This document shows positions 55,100 to 63,801 of a stretch of 64,000 nucleotides of DNA, in pieces. The notes below the pieces were generated by a model that did not search any database, had not been told where the DNA came from, and saw only the letters and a program-made list of their open reading frames with translations. Numbering within the stretch: the first letter of the stretch is position 1; every line of letters begins with the position of its first letter. A program made the position numbers and the translations under genes. Origin of the DNA: Parahoeflea alexandrii (lineage in GTDB: Bacteria > Pseudomonadota > Alphaproteobacteria > Rhizobiales > Rhizobiaceae); NCBI RefSeq assembly GCF_027214025.1, contig NZ_JAPWHB010000001.1:186001-250000 (forward strand), in the 5' to 3' direction.

Positions 55100-56656
55100 T
55101 CACTCCGCAGCCTGGGACATCGGTGCCGGACGGAAATCCTCCGGAAAATGCGTGAGCGCGCTCATCACCGGGTACGGCGTGAAGCCGCCGAGCGCGCAGA
55201 GCGAGCCGAATTTCATTGTGTTGCACAGATCTGTCATCAATGTGACCTGGTTCTCCGGCTCGACGCCGGCGCGGATCTTGTCGGCAACCTCGACGCCGCG
55301 CGTCGATCCGATCCGGCACGGCGTGCACTTGCCGCAGCTTTCCACCGCGCAGAACTCGAAGGCGAAACGGGCCTGCTTGAGCATGTCGGCGGTGTCGTCG
55401 AACACGACGATGCCCGCGTGCCCGATCAGCCCGTCCTTTGCGGCGAACGCCTCGTAATCGAACGGCGTGTCGAACAGTTCGCGCGGGAAATAGGCGCCGA
55501 GCGGTCCGCCCACCTGCACCGCCTTGACCGGGCGGCCGGTGGCGGTACCGCCGGCAATCTCGTCCACCAGTTCACCCAGCGTCATGCCGAAGGCGGCCTC
55601 AAACAGGCCACCATGCTTCACATTGCCGGCGATCTGCACCGGAATGGTGCCGCGCGACCGGCCCATGCCGAAATCGCGATAGAAATCAGCGCCCTTGTCC
55701 ATGATCACCGGCACCGAAGCCAGCGAAATGACGTTGTTGATCACCGTCGGGCGACCAAGAAAGCCCTTGTGCGCGGGCAACGGCGGCTTGGCGCGGACGA
55801 CGCCGCGGCGGCCTTCGAGGCTTTCGAGCAGCGCAGTTTCCTCGCCGCAGACATAGGCGCCCGCACCGACGCGGATTTCCATGTCGAAGGCATGATCCGA
55901 GCCGAGCACGGAGTTGCCGAGAATTCCGGCCGCCCTTGCAATCTCCACCGCGCGGTTCATCACACGGATCGCATGCGGATATTCCGAGCGCAGGTAGACA
56001 TAGCCTTTGGTGGCCCGCGTGGCGATGCCTGCGATCACCATGCCCTCGATCAGCACGAAGGGGTCGCCCTCCATGATCATGCGGTCGGCAAATGTGCCGG
56101 AGTCGCCCTCGTCGGCGTTGCAGACGATGTATTTCTGTTCGCCTTCGGCCTCCAGCACCGTCTTCCACTTTATGCCGGTCGGAAAACCGGCGCCGCCGCG
56201 GCCGCGCAGGCCGGACTCCGTCACCTGGGCAACGATCGCCTCGGGCACCATGGCCACCGCATTGCTCAAACCGGTCAATCCGCCATGATCCCGGTAATCC
56301 TCGAGCGACAGCGGATCGGTGATGCCGCAGCGCGCGAATGTAAGCCGTGTCTGACGCTTGAGAAACGGCAGCTCCTGCGGTGCGCCGAGAAACAACGGGT
56401 GATCGCCGCCCTCGAGCAGGCCCGCTTCAATGAGGCTGTCGACATCGGAAGCCTTGACCGGGCCGTAGGCCACCCTGCCCTTGCCGGTCTCGACCTCGAC
56501 CATCGGCTCGAGCCAGTAGAGGCCGCGTGAGCCGTTGCGGACGATCTCGGCGTCGAGGTCGCGCGCCTTGAGCGCTTCCGCCATCCGCATCGCCAGCCTG
56601 TCGGCACCCAGCGCCACGGCGCCGGAATCGCCGGGAATGTAGATCTTCACGCTCAT
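55100..56656 (-). CDS. fdsB: NAD-dependent formate dehydrogenase beta subunit
   Basis: A 518-residue NuoF-like flavoprotein with a thioredoxin-like N-terminal extension. The FMN/NAD site is GLRGRGGAGFPTGIKWK and NADEGDSGTFADR, with GAYVCGEETALLESLEG. The C-terminal [4Fe-4S] ligands are in ESCGKCTPCRIGSTRG. It transfers electrons from FdsA to NAD. Its ATG overlaps the fdsG stop by four bases. Confidence 0.95.
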   Translation of the reverse strand: MSVKIYIPGDSGAVALGADRLAMRMAEALKARDLDAEIVRNGSRGLYWLEPMVEVETGKGRVAYGPVKASDVDSLIEAGLLEGGDHPLFLGAPQELPFLKRQTRLTFARCGITDPLSLEDYRDHGGLTGLSNAVAMVPEAIVAQVTESGLRGRGGAGFPTGIKWKTVLEAEGEQKYIVCNADEGDSGTFADRMIMEGDPFVLIEGMVIAGIATRATKGYVYLRSEYPHAIRVMNRAVEIARAAGILGNSVLGSDHAFDMEIRVGAGAYVCGEETALLESLEGRRGVVRAKPPLPAHKGFLGRPTVINNVISLASVPVIMDKGADFYRDFGMGRSRGTIPVQIAGNVKHGGLFEAAFGMTLGELVDEIAGGTATGRPVKAVQVGGPLGAYFPRELFDTPFDYEAFAAKDGLIGHAGIVVFDDTADMLKQARFAFEFCAVESCGKCTPCRIGSTRGVEVADKIRAGVEPENQVTLMTDLCNTMKFGSLCALGGFTPYPVMSALTHFPEDFRPAPMSQAAE

Positions 56657-57132
56657 GCCTGCACCGCCTTCGCCAGATGATCGACCATTTCGGCATCCAG
56701 CCGTCCGATCACTTCGCCATCGACCATCGCCGCCGGCGCGCAGGCGCACAGCCCGAGGCAATAGACAGGTTCAATCGTCACCTTCCCGTTCGCGCCGGTC
56801 TCATGCCAGTCAAGGCCCAGCAGTCCGAGAAGCCGTTCGGCCAGCTCGTCGCCGCCCATCGACTGGCAGGCTTCCGCCCGGCAGAGCTTGATGACATGGC
56901 GGCCGGCCGGCGCCTCGCGGTAGTCGTGATAGAAGCTGACAACGCCGTGAACCTCGGCCCGGGACAGGTTAAGGCCGCTGGCAATCACCGGCAGCGACGC
57001 CTGCGGCACGTAGCCGAACTCGCGCTGTATATCATGCAGAATGGGAAGCAACGGTCCCTCGAGCGGCTTCAGCCGTCCGACAATGGCCTCCGTTCGCAAG
57101 GCAATTTCGGTGTCTGCACTGCGTGATTCCAT
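56653..57132 (-). CDS. fdsG: NAD-dependent formate dehydrogenase gamma subunit
   Basis: A 159-residue NuoE-like subunit with a thioredoxin-fold [2Fe-2S] centre: LCRAEACQSMG and VYCLGLCACAPA hold the four cysteines. LPILHDIQREFGYVP is the family N terminus. The start at 57132 follows GGAGG by eight bases. It is the first gene of the operon fdsG-fdsB-fdsA-fdhD-fdsD and lies downstream of a LysR regulator on the same strand. Confidence 0.95.
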   Translation of the reverse strand: MESRSADTEIALRTEAIVGRLKPLEGPLLPILHDIQREFGYVPQASLPVIASGLNLSRAEVHGVVSFYHDYREAPAGRHVIKLCRAEACQSMGGDELAERLLGLLGLDWHETGANGKVTIEPVYCLGLCACAPAAMVDGEVIGRLDAEMVDHLAKAVQA

Positions 57133-57213
57133 CCCAAAACCCTCCGACGGCATGACAGTGGCAGCAATAGGCCAATAACAAGTGCTTGAATCAAGGGAGC
57201 ATATCCGTTGTGC

Positions 57214-57230
57214 GATAGAAAACTTCTATC
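57214..57230 (-). promoter_or_regulatory. LysR-type binding site upstream of fdsG
   Basis: A perfect 7-3-7 palindrome, GATAGAA-AAC-TTCTATC, containing the OxyR/CbbR-type spacing ATAG-N7-CTAT. It overlaps the last codon of the LysR gene and lies about 85 bases before the fdsG start, a normal place for an activator site. The regulator is presumed to be the adjacent LysR protein. Confidence 0.6.
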
Positions 57231-58122
57231 AAACGGACAGGGTTTTCGCGAACACCCTGGCTTCATGCAGCAACGCGGAGACGATCGGCGTATGCGGTTC
57301 ACGCGGCGCGGCGATCATGCCGACGATGTGGTGCGCGTCGGGCTCGACGATCGGGATTGACCGGATATCGCCGCCAAACCCCAGTGTTTCAGCCAGATTG
57401 ACCGGCATGATCGAGGCCCATTTGCCGGTGCGAATGTGGGAGAACAGCACAATCATCGAGTTCGATTCCAGCGTCGGCTTGGCGGTCGCGCCGGCCTCGG
57501 CCAGGTGCTGGTTGATGATCCGCCGGTTCTGCATGTCGGGCGTCAGCAGGCAGAGTGGTAGCGTGGCGACCTCGGCCCAGGTCACCGACTCGCGGTCGGC
57601 ATATTTCTGGTCTTCGGAAGTGATCAGCTGATAGCGCTCAGCATAGAGCGGTACGGTAGCGACGCGGCCCGTCGGTTCGTTCTCGAGGTAGCTGATGCCG
57701 ACATCGATCTCGAAATTCTCGAGCTGGGAGAGAACCTGGTAACTGGTGCACGAAGTCACCGACAGCGTGACGGCGGGATGTTTCTGGGTGAAGGCCAGCG
57801 TCAGGTCGGTGACCATGTAGGTGGCCGTCGGGATGACGGCGATGCGGGCATGTCCGGACAGGCCCTTGCGGGCGGCCTTCATCTCCTCGCGCATGGTGCG
57901 GGTATCGCCGACGATGCGCCGGGCCCATTCGAGCACGCGCTGGCCCTCCGGAGTGAGCCCCTGGAACCGCGAGCCGCGCTGAACCAGGATGACGCCAAGC
58001 TGCTCTTCAAGCTGCTTGAGCGAGGCCGACAGCGTCGGCTGCGTCACACCGCAAACCTCTGCGGCGCGGCCGAAATGGCGCTCCCTGGCCAGCACGATGA
58101 AGAATTCGAGTTTGTCGATCAT
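57229..58122 (-). CDS. LysR-family regulator of the formate dehydrogenase operon
   Basis: A 297-residue LysR-type regulator: DNA-binding helix-turn-helix in HFGRAAEVCGVTQPTLSASLKQLEEQLGV (about 17-45), then the effector domain. It is encoded just upstream of fdsG on the same strand, as is common for fds operons; a formate-responsive activator role is inferred. The ATG at 58122 (MIDKLEFF) is chosen because the frame open to 58320 has no homology. Confidence 0.9.
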   Translation of the reverse strand: MIDKLEFFIVLARERHFGRAAEVCGVTQPTLSASLKQLEEQLGVILVQRGSRFQGLTPEGQRVLEWARRIVGDTRTMREEMKAARKGLSGHARIAVIPTATYMVTDLTLAFTQKHPAVTLSVTSCTSYQVLSQLENFEIDVGISYLENEPTGRVATVPLYAERYQLITSEDQKYADRESVTWAEVATLPLCLLTPDMQNRRIINQHLAEAGATAKPTLESNSMIVLFSHIRTGKWASIMPVNLAETLGFGGDIRSIPIVEPDAHHIVGMIAAPREPHTPIVSALLHEARVFAKTLSV

Positions 58123-58237
58123 GACCCGCAAACTCGCATGAGGCCCCGAACGGCGCAAGAAGCGCAAACGACGGGACGATGCCCGGTTTGCGCCTCCGGG
58201 AGTGGCTCTGTCGCCCTGCCCGATCAGATCCGGACAA

Positions 58238-58606
58238 TCAGGCTTCGCTCCATCGCCTTGTCTGCCCGGTCGTGCCGCCGTCCACCGCCCAGTCGTAAAG
58301 GCGGCCAAGAATGTCTCCAAGATCTCGGCCGCGCGGCGAAAGTCCGTATCGCACCCGGCCGAGCGCGTCGCCTTCCTCCGTCCTGAGCACGATGTGCCCC
58401 TCGATCAGCGCCTTGAGTTCATCGGTCAGCACCTTGCGGCTGACATGCGGCAGGGCCCGGCAGAGTTCGAGAAAATGCATGTCGCCACGAACGAGACAAT
58501 GAAGGATCATGGTTGTGTGCTTGCCACCCAAGAGACGCAAGGTATCGGAGAGCGGACAATCATCCCCGCCAATGCCGCGCCAGGGTCTCGTTTCAGCCAG
58601 CTTCAT
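58238..58606 (-). CDS. HxlR-family regulator
   Basis: A 122-residue winged-helix regulator of the HxlR type: CPLSDTLRLLGGKHTTMILHCLVRGDMHFLELCRALPHVSRKVLTDELKALIEGHIV, with the conserved N-terminal Cys (GDDCPL) often redox- or aldehyde-sensing in this family. AGGGGAAGG precedes the ATG at 58606. It is divergent from the MBL hydrolase, its probable target. Confidence 0.9.
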   Translation of the reverse strand: MKLAETRPWRGIGGDDCPLSDTLRLLGGKHTTMILHCLVRGDMHFLELCRALPHVSRKVLTDELKALIEGHIVLRTEEGDALGRVRYGLSPRGRDLGDILGRLYDWAVDGGTTGQTRRWSEA

Positions 58607-58749
58607 GACCTTCCCCTTTTTATGCCCAAGACACAGGGCTATTCGCCCGCATGCGCGCCAACGGGTAACAAAATTGTGCCCAATTGCAAACCAATGGCGA
58701 GCCGGATTGAACAGAGCGGAGAGTTTCAAACCCGCACAAAAGGTCCGTC

Positions 58750-59457
58750 ATGCAAACCACGATCAAGACCATTCCGATCCTGCCCTTTGGCATGCTCAAC
58801 GCATTTCTGGTGACAGGGGCCGGTGGCCCGATTCTCGTCGACAGCGGTCTGCCGGGGTCGGCCCCTGCGATCGGCCCGGTTGTCAAGGCGGCAGGGCTTG
58901 AGTGGAACGACATCAAGCTGATCGTTCTCACCCACGGCCATATCGATCATGCTGGCGCAGCTGCGCAGCTCCGCGCGCTCACCGGTGCGCCGGTTCTCTA
59001 TCATGCCGCGGAAACGGGTTACTGCATGGGAGAGAAGCCGGTCCTGCGACCGACACGGCTTTTCGGACGCCTGTTTCGCATGACCGGGGCGATCGAACGC
59101 CCCTTCCCGCCGGTGTCGGCCGACATCCCGATGGATGGCAATATTTTTGATCTCAAAACACTCGGGCTTGAAGGAACAGTCCTGCACACGCCGGGGCACA
59201 CACCCGGTTCGGTTTCTCTGCTGCTGCCCTCGGGTGACGTGCTTGCCGGAGATCTTGCGGCCTCCGGCATCCTGCTCGGCGGCATAGCCTTGCGCGGCAG
59301 ACCCGAGCGGCCGCCATTCGAGGAAGATCCGCGCCTTGCGGCGCGATCGCTCGAAGAACTTCTCTCAAAGGGCACGACGCGCTTCCATCTCGGCCATGGC
59401 GGGCCGCTCGGAGCGCAGGCCATCGCGCGCCATGCCAACCGTCTCAAGCAACTTTAA
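58750..59457 (+). CDS. MBL-fold metallo-hydrolase
   Basis: A 235-residue metallo-beta-lactamase-fold hydrolase. The metal site is THGHIDHAGAA, followed by HTPGHTPGSVSLLL and the later HLGHGGPL, which together supply the expected His and Asp ligands. The substrate is unknown; glyoxalase II-like thioesters or lactones are typical. Control by the divergent HxlR regulator is likely. Confidence 0.9.
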   Translation: MQTTIKTIPILPFGMLNAFLVTGAGGPILVDSGLPGSAPAIGPVVKAAGLEWNDIKLIVLTHGHIDHAGAAAQLRALTGAPVLYHAAETGYCMGEKPVLRPTRLFGRLFRMTGAIERPFPPVSADIPMDGNIFDLKTLGLEGTVLHTPGHTPGSVSLLLPSGDVLAGDLAASGILLGGIALRGRPERPPFEEDPRLAARSLEELLSKGTTRFHLGHGGPLGAQAIARHANRLKQL

Positions 59458-59466
59458 GACCGGATA

Positions 59467-59802
59467 TCAGGCTGCCGCCCGGTCGCTGTCCTCGGTGCCG
59501 GGCGCCAGCGTCACCTCGAGCCCGTCGAGTTCGGGGGTCATCAGCAGCTGGCAGGAGAGCCGCGAATTGTCGCGCACGTCGAAGGCCTGGTCGAGCATGT
59601 CCTCTTCCTCGGCCTCGATCGGATGCAGCTGATCCGTCCAGTCGGGCGCGACATGTACGTGGCAGGTGGCGCAGGCGCAGGCGCCGCCGCATTCGGCCTT
59701 GATGTTCAAACCCCAGTCGCGAATGATTTCCATCACCCGGAAGCCTTCAAGCGCTTCAAGCGTGTGGCGGGTCCCGCTCTGGTCGGTAACGTGGATCTGC
59801 AT
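59467..59802 (-). CDS. [2Fe-2S] ferredoxin (adrenodoxin type)
   Basis: A 111-residue ferredoxin with the adrenodoxin/putidaredoxin spacing: Cys38, Cys44, Cys47 (ECGGACACATCHV) and Cys84 (LSCQLL). GGGGAGAC precedes the ATG at 59802. It is the last gene of the sulfite-reduction operon, 17 bases after the DUF934 gene, which suggests that it delivers electrons to the sulfite reductase. Confidence 0.9.
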   Translation of the reverse strand: MQIHVTDQSGTRHTLEALEGFRVMEIIRDWGLNIKAECGGACACATCHVHVAPDWTDQLHPIEAEEEDMLDQAFDVRDNSRLSCQLLMTPELDGLEVTLAPGTEDSDRAAA

Positions 59803-59819
59803 GCTGAAGTCTCCCCGGA

Positions 59820-60314
59820 TCAGCCGTTCAGGATGGCGGTGCGACGCCAGCTGTAGCCGGTCGTGGTGTCGGTCCTGTCGACGGAAGGCTGGTAATGCAG
59901 GTCGATGCCCGGCAGTCGCCTTTCGACCAGCCGCTCGATGGTCGGGGCATGGTGGACCTCGAAGCTGTCGAAACCGGTCCGGAGCATCAGCGGCACCTGG
60001 TCGAGCAGCACCGTGCCGACCGCGCGCAACTCGCCCTTGTAGCCGAGCCGCTCTCTCAGCAGCATGGCCTGGGAAAAGCCGCGCCCGTCGCTGAAGGCCG
60101 GGAAGGTCAGCGCGACGATTGCCACCCGCTCGAGGATCGGCGCCAGCGCGCGGACATCGTCCGCAGGCTGCAGCACCACGCCGAACGGCGCATTGTCCTG
60201 CGCGTGGTCCAGCGCTTCGGCAAGCGGCAGAAGCTTGGGGGAATCTGCCCCTTCCCCGCCTGAGATCCAGGGATCGTTCTCGACGATCCCGTTCTGTGTC
60301 CAAATCACACTCAT
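59820..60314 (-). CDS. DUF934 protein associated with sulfite reduction
   Basis: A 164-residue DUF934 protein: PAFSDGRGFSQAMLLRERLGYKGELRAVGTVLLDQVPLMLRTGFDSFEV is the conserved core. The family is found beside sulfite reductase and PAPS/APS reductase genes and is presumed to help in sulfite reduction; no biochemical role is known to me. It is 20 bases downstream of cysI. Confidence 0.9.
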   Translation of the reverse strand: MSVIWTQNGIVENDPWISGGEGADSPKLLPLAEALDHAQDNAPFGVVLQPADDVRALAPILERVAIVALTFPAFSDGRGFSQAMLLRERLGYKGELRAVGTVLLDQVPLMLRTGFDSFEVHHAPTIERLVERRLPGIDLHYQPSVDRTDTTTGYSWRRTAILNG

Positions 60315-60334
60315 GTCTGTTCTCCGCGCCTCTG

Positions 60335-62005
60335 TCAGGCGGCTTCGGCTTCGCTGCTGTAGAGCGCGGCCTTGAATGGATCGGCGCCGATGCGGCGGTA
60401 GCACTCGATGAAGCTCTCATCAGTGTCGGTGCGATTGGCGAGATAGGTGTCGACGATGGTTTCGATCGCATCGGTGATCTCGCCGGGCTCGAAACCGCGG
60501 CCGGTGATCTGGCCGATCGAGGCGTACTCGTCACCCGAGCCGCCGAGCGAGATCTGGTAGAGCTCCGCGCCCTTCTTCTCGACGCCCAGGATTCCGATGT
60601 GGCCGACGTGGTGATGGCCGCAGGCATTGATGCAGCCCGAGATCTTGATCTTCAGCTCGCCGATCTCGGCCTGCCGTTTCGGATCGCCGAAGCGGTTGGA
60701 AATCTCCTGCGCCACGGGGATCGAGCGGGCATTGGCCAGCGCGCAGTAATCCAGCCCCGGGCAGGCGATGATGTCGGTGATCAGGCCGGCATTGGCCGTC
60801 GCCAGGCCATCAGTCAGCAATGCCCGGTAGAGCGGCTCGAGATCGGAGAGCGCCACATGCGGCAACACCAGGTTCTGCTCGTGGGTGACGCGGATCTCGT
60901 CATGGGCGAACTCTTGGGCCAGCCGCGCCACCGCATCCATCTGGTCGGCCGAGGCATCGCCGGGAATGCCGCCGATCGGTTTCAGCGAGATCGTCACCAT
61001 GGCATAATCGGGGTGCCGGTGCGGCGCGACATTGCGGCCGACCCATTCGGCGAAACCGGGATCGGATTTCTTCCAGGCGGCCAGTTCGCCCCAACCCTCG
61101 GCGCGGGGGGTGAGCGCGGGCGGCGCGAAATAGGTATTGATGGCCGCGATGTCGGCGTCAGGCAGCTTCAGCTCGCCATCCTTGAGATGGGCCCATTCGG
61201 CCTCGATCTCGGCGCTCAGCTGCTCGACGCCGGTTTCATGCACCAGGATCTTGATCCGCGCCTTGTACTTGTTGTCGCGGCGGCCGTGCAGATTGTAGAC
61301 CCGCATGATCGCGGTCGTATAGCTCAGCAGATCGGCTTCGGGCAGGAAGTCCCGGATCTTCTTGGCGAGGATGGGCGTGCGCCCCTGCCCGCCGCCGATC
61401 CAGACGGCAAAGCCGAGCCGGCCCTCTTCGTCCTTTTTCAGCTGCAGGCCGATATCGTGCACCTGGATGGCCGCGCGGTCGCGCTCCGAGCCGGTCACCG
61501 CGATCTTGAACTTGCGCGGCAGGAACGAGAATTCCGGATGCACCGAGGACCATTGCCTGAGGATCTCGGCATAGGGCCTGGGATCGGCAACTTCGTCGGC
61601 GGCTGCACCGGCGAAATGGTCGGCAGTCACGTTGCGGATGCAGTTTCCGGACGTCTGGATCGCGTGCATCTCGACCTCGGCCAGCTCCTTCAGGATCGCC
61701 GGGATATCGGACAGCGCGGGCCAGTTGTACTGGATGTTCTGGCGCGTGGTGAAATGGCCATAGCCGCGGTCATAGGTCCGGGCGATGTGGGCGAGCTTGC
61801 GCATCTGCCGCCCGTTGAGCGTGCCATACGGAATGGCGACGCGCAGCATGTAGGCGTGCAGCTGCAGATAGACCCCGTTCATCAGCCGCAAGGGCTTGAA
61901 CGCATCCTCGGAGATCTCACCGGAAAGCCGGCGGGCCACCTGGTCGCTGAACTGGTTGACGCGCGCTTCCACGAAAGCGTGGTCGAATTCATCGTAACGG
62001 TACAT
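60335..62005 (-). CDS. cysI: Sulfite reductase (siroheme/[4Fe-4S] hemoprotein)
   Basis: A 556-residue nitrite/sulfite reductase-family hemoprotein, reducing sulfite to sulfide in assimilation. The siroheme-[4Fe-4S] ligands lie in CPGLDYCALA and KISGCINACGHHHVGHIG. HFTTRQNIQYNW and the duplicated NIR_SIR half-domains are present. The start at 62005 (MYRYDEFD) is chosen over a longer frame. In an operon with cysG and a ferredoxin, it is probably ferredoxin-dependent; no NADPH flavoprotein subunit (cysJ) is nearby. Confidence 0.93.
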   Translation of the reverse strand: MYRYDEFDHAFVEARVNQFSDQVARRLSGEISEDAFKPLRLMNGVYLQLHAYMLRVAIPYGTLNGRQMRKLAHIARTYDRGYGHFTTRQNIQYNWPALSDIPAILKELAEVEMHAIQTSGNCIRNVTADHFAGAAADEVADPRPYAEILRQWSSVHPEFSFLPRKFKIAVTGSERDRAAIQVHDIGLQLKKDEEGRLGFAVWIGGGQGRTPILAKKIRDFLPEADLLSYTTAIMRVYNLHGRRDNKYKARIKILVHETGVEQLSAEIEAEWAHLKDGELKLPDADIAAINTYFAPPALTPRAEGWGELAAWKKSDPGFAEWVGRNVAPHRHPDYAMVTISLKPIGGIPGDASADQMDAVARLAQEFAHDEIRVTHEQNLVLPHVALSDLEPLYRALLTDGLATANAGLITDIIACPGLDYCALANARSIPVAQEISNRFGDPKRQAEIGELKIKISGCINACGHHHVGHIGILGVEKKGAELYQISLGGSGDEYASIGQITGRGFEPGEITDAIETIVDTYLANRTDTDESFIECYRRIGADPFKAALYSSEAEAA

Positions 62006-62015
62006 GGCTGGGTCC

Positions 62016-62339
62016 TTAGGCGGCTTGCGAGACCCGCGCGGCGGCGGCCGGCGCGTAGTCGATTGTCGGTCCATCGGCGCGGATGCGCTCGCGCAGCCGG
62101 TAGGGCCGCGGACCGCCTTCGGTCTCTTCGATCTCGATCACGTTGACATCGACGACGCGGTTGTCGGCGAGCGCCTGGTGACCGGCCGCTTCGATGGCCG
62201 CGACGGCGTCCTCATGACGCGCCAGGAAGGCATCCCTGAGCGATGTCGTCCATTCGCCGTTTGCTCCGAGCCAGACGGAGATGCCGTCTGTCAGGCGGTT
62301 TGCGGTGAGAACCTTGGTCTTCATCTGGGTGGTTTTCAT
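62016..62339 (-). CDS. DUF2849 protein
   Basis: A 107-residue protein of the DUF2849 family: KVLTANRLTDGISVWLGANGEW and VDVNVIEIEETEGGPRPYRLRERIRADGPTIDY are typical. It is regularly found between cysG and cysI in rhizobial genomes; the function is unknown but presumably in sulfite reduction. The ATG at 62339 is supported by GAGGCC upstream. Confidence 0.9.
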   Translation of the reverse strand: MKTTQMKTKVLTANRLTDGISVWLGANGEWTTSLRDAFLARHEDAVAAIEAAGHQALADNRVVDVNVIEIEETEGGPRPYRLRERIRADGPTIDYAPAAAARVSQAA

Positions 62340-62349
62340 CGGGGCCTCC

Positions 62350-63801
62350 TCAGGCGGCTTGGGTTCGAATAGCGGGCGCAGCGCTCGGCTGGCCGGCGGC
62401 AATGGGGGTGGACTGCTCGAAGCTGGCGCCGGCGACGGCGTCGCCAATGACGACCATGACCGGTCCGGCAAGCTCGCTGCGATGTTCGAGCGCCGGCAGG
62501 TCGGCGAGCGTGCTGTGAAACAGCCGCCTGTCGCCGCGCGAGGCATTCTCGACGATGGCGACCGTCATGTCGGCGGGCAGGCCTGCCTCGATCAGCCGAG
62601 AGGCGACGCTCGCAGCCACGGTGCGGCCCATATAGACGCAGAGCGTGGCGCCGGAGACGGCAAGCCGCGCCCAGTCGGGCAGTGCCGCGCCGGTCAGGTC
62701 ATGGCCGGTGGTGAAGACCAGCGACGAGGCGACGCCGCGCAGGGTCAGCGGCAGCTCGAAATCGGCGGCGGCAGCAAGGGCGGATGTGATGCCCGGGACG
62801 ATCTCGAACGAGACGCCGGCATCGCGAAGCGCGGCCATTTCCTCGCCGGCGCGGCCGAATACCAGCGGATCTCCGGACTTCAGCCGCACCACGCGCTTGC
62901 CTTCGCGGCCGAGCCTGACCAGCAGCTCGTTGATTTCATTCTGGCTCTTGGAATGGCAGCCCTTGCGCTTGCCGACCGATATCCGCTCGGCGTCGCGGCG
63001 GCCGAGCGCCACCACGGTTTCGGGTACCAGCGCGTCGTAGACGATCGCGTCGGCTTCCATCATGGCGCGCTGGGCGCGCAACGTCAGCAGATCCTCGGCG
63101 CCGGGACCTGCGCCCACCAGCCAGACATGACCGGGCACAGGCTCGCGGCCGCGCAGCATGCGCGTGGCGGCGCGGCGGGCCAGCGACAGATCGCCATTGT
63201 CGACATGGGTTGCGACGTCTGCCTCGAAGAAGCGGCGCCAGAACCTGCGGCGCGCCACACCGCGTGGCAATAGCCGGTCGACCGCCACGCGGTAGTCCTG
63301 GGCAAGCCGGGCCAGCACACCGAGCGAGGGCGACAGCATCTGGTCGATGCGGGCACGGATCATCTGCGCCAGCACCGGGCCAGCGCCTTCTGTGCCGATG
63401 GCGATTGCCACCGGTGCGCGGTTGACCAGCGCAGGGGTGAGGAAATCGCAGAATTCCGGCTGGTCGACCGCGTTGGCGGGGATTTTTCGCGAACGCGCAT
63501 CGGCCACGATCATCCGGTCCATCGCAGCATCGCCCGTGGCGGCAAACACCAGTGTCGCATCGTCGATCTGGTGGGGTGCATAAGCTGCGATCACCGGTTC
63601 GATACCGAGGCGGGTCAGGCTGTCCTTGAGTTCGGCTTCCGGCGCATCGGCATAGACAGCGATCGCCGCCGACGTGTTGGCCACAAGGCGCGCCTTGGCT
63701 GCCGCCTCCGCGCCATTGCCGAAGATCGCCACCGTCTTGCCGTCCACCCGCATAAAGGCGGGGAATGTGGTCAGTTGCGCCGGTTGGGTCGTCATTTCCA
63801 T
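62350..63801 (-). CDS. cysG: Siroheme synthase (CysG)
   Basis: A 483-residue trifunctional enzyme making siroheme for sulfite reductase. The N-terminal half is the precorrin-2 dehydrogenase/ferrochelatase (VAIFGNGAEAAAKARLVANTS); the C-terminal half is uroporphyrinogen III methyltransferase (HVWLVGAGPGAEDLLTLRAQRAM and RLKSGDPLVFGRAGEE). AGGAG lies four bases before the ATG at 63801; 63795 is also possible. It is the first gene of the operon cysG-DUF2849-cysI-DUF934-ferredoxin. Confidence 0.95.
   Translation of the reverse strand: MEMTTQPAQLTTFPAFMRVDGKTVAIFGNGAEAAAKARLVANTSAAIAVYADAPEAELKDSLTRLGIEPVIAAYAPHQIDDATLVFAATGDAAMDRMIVADARSRKIPANAVDQPEFCDFLTPALVNRAPVAIAIGTEGAGPVLAQMIRARIDQMLSPSLGVLARLAQDYRVAVDRLLPRGVARRRFWRRFFEADVATHVDNGDLSLARRAATRMLRGREPVPGHVWLVGAGPGAEDLLTLRAQRAMMEADAIVYDALVPETVVALGRRDAERISVGKRKGCHSKSQNEINELLVRLGREGKRVVRLKSGDPLVFGRAGEEMAALRDAGVSFEIVPGITSALAAAADFELPLTLRGVASSLVFTTGHDLTGAALPDWARLAVSGATLCVYMGRTVAASVASRLIEAGLPADMTVAIVENASRGDRRLFHSTLADLPALEHRSELAGPVMVVIGDAVAGASFEQSTPIAAGQPSAAPAIRTQAA

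Noticed and set aside
60119-62146. Plus-strand open frame of about 670 codons opposite cysI
   Set aside because: Shadow frame over a gene with intact siroheme ligands; no family similarity.
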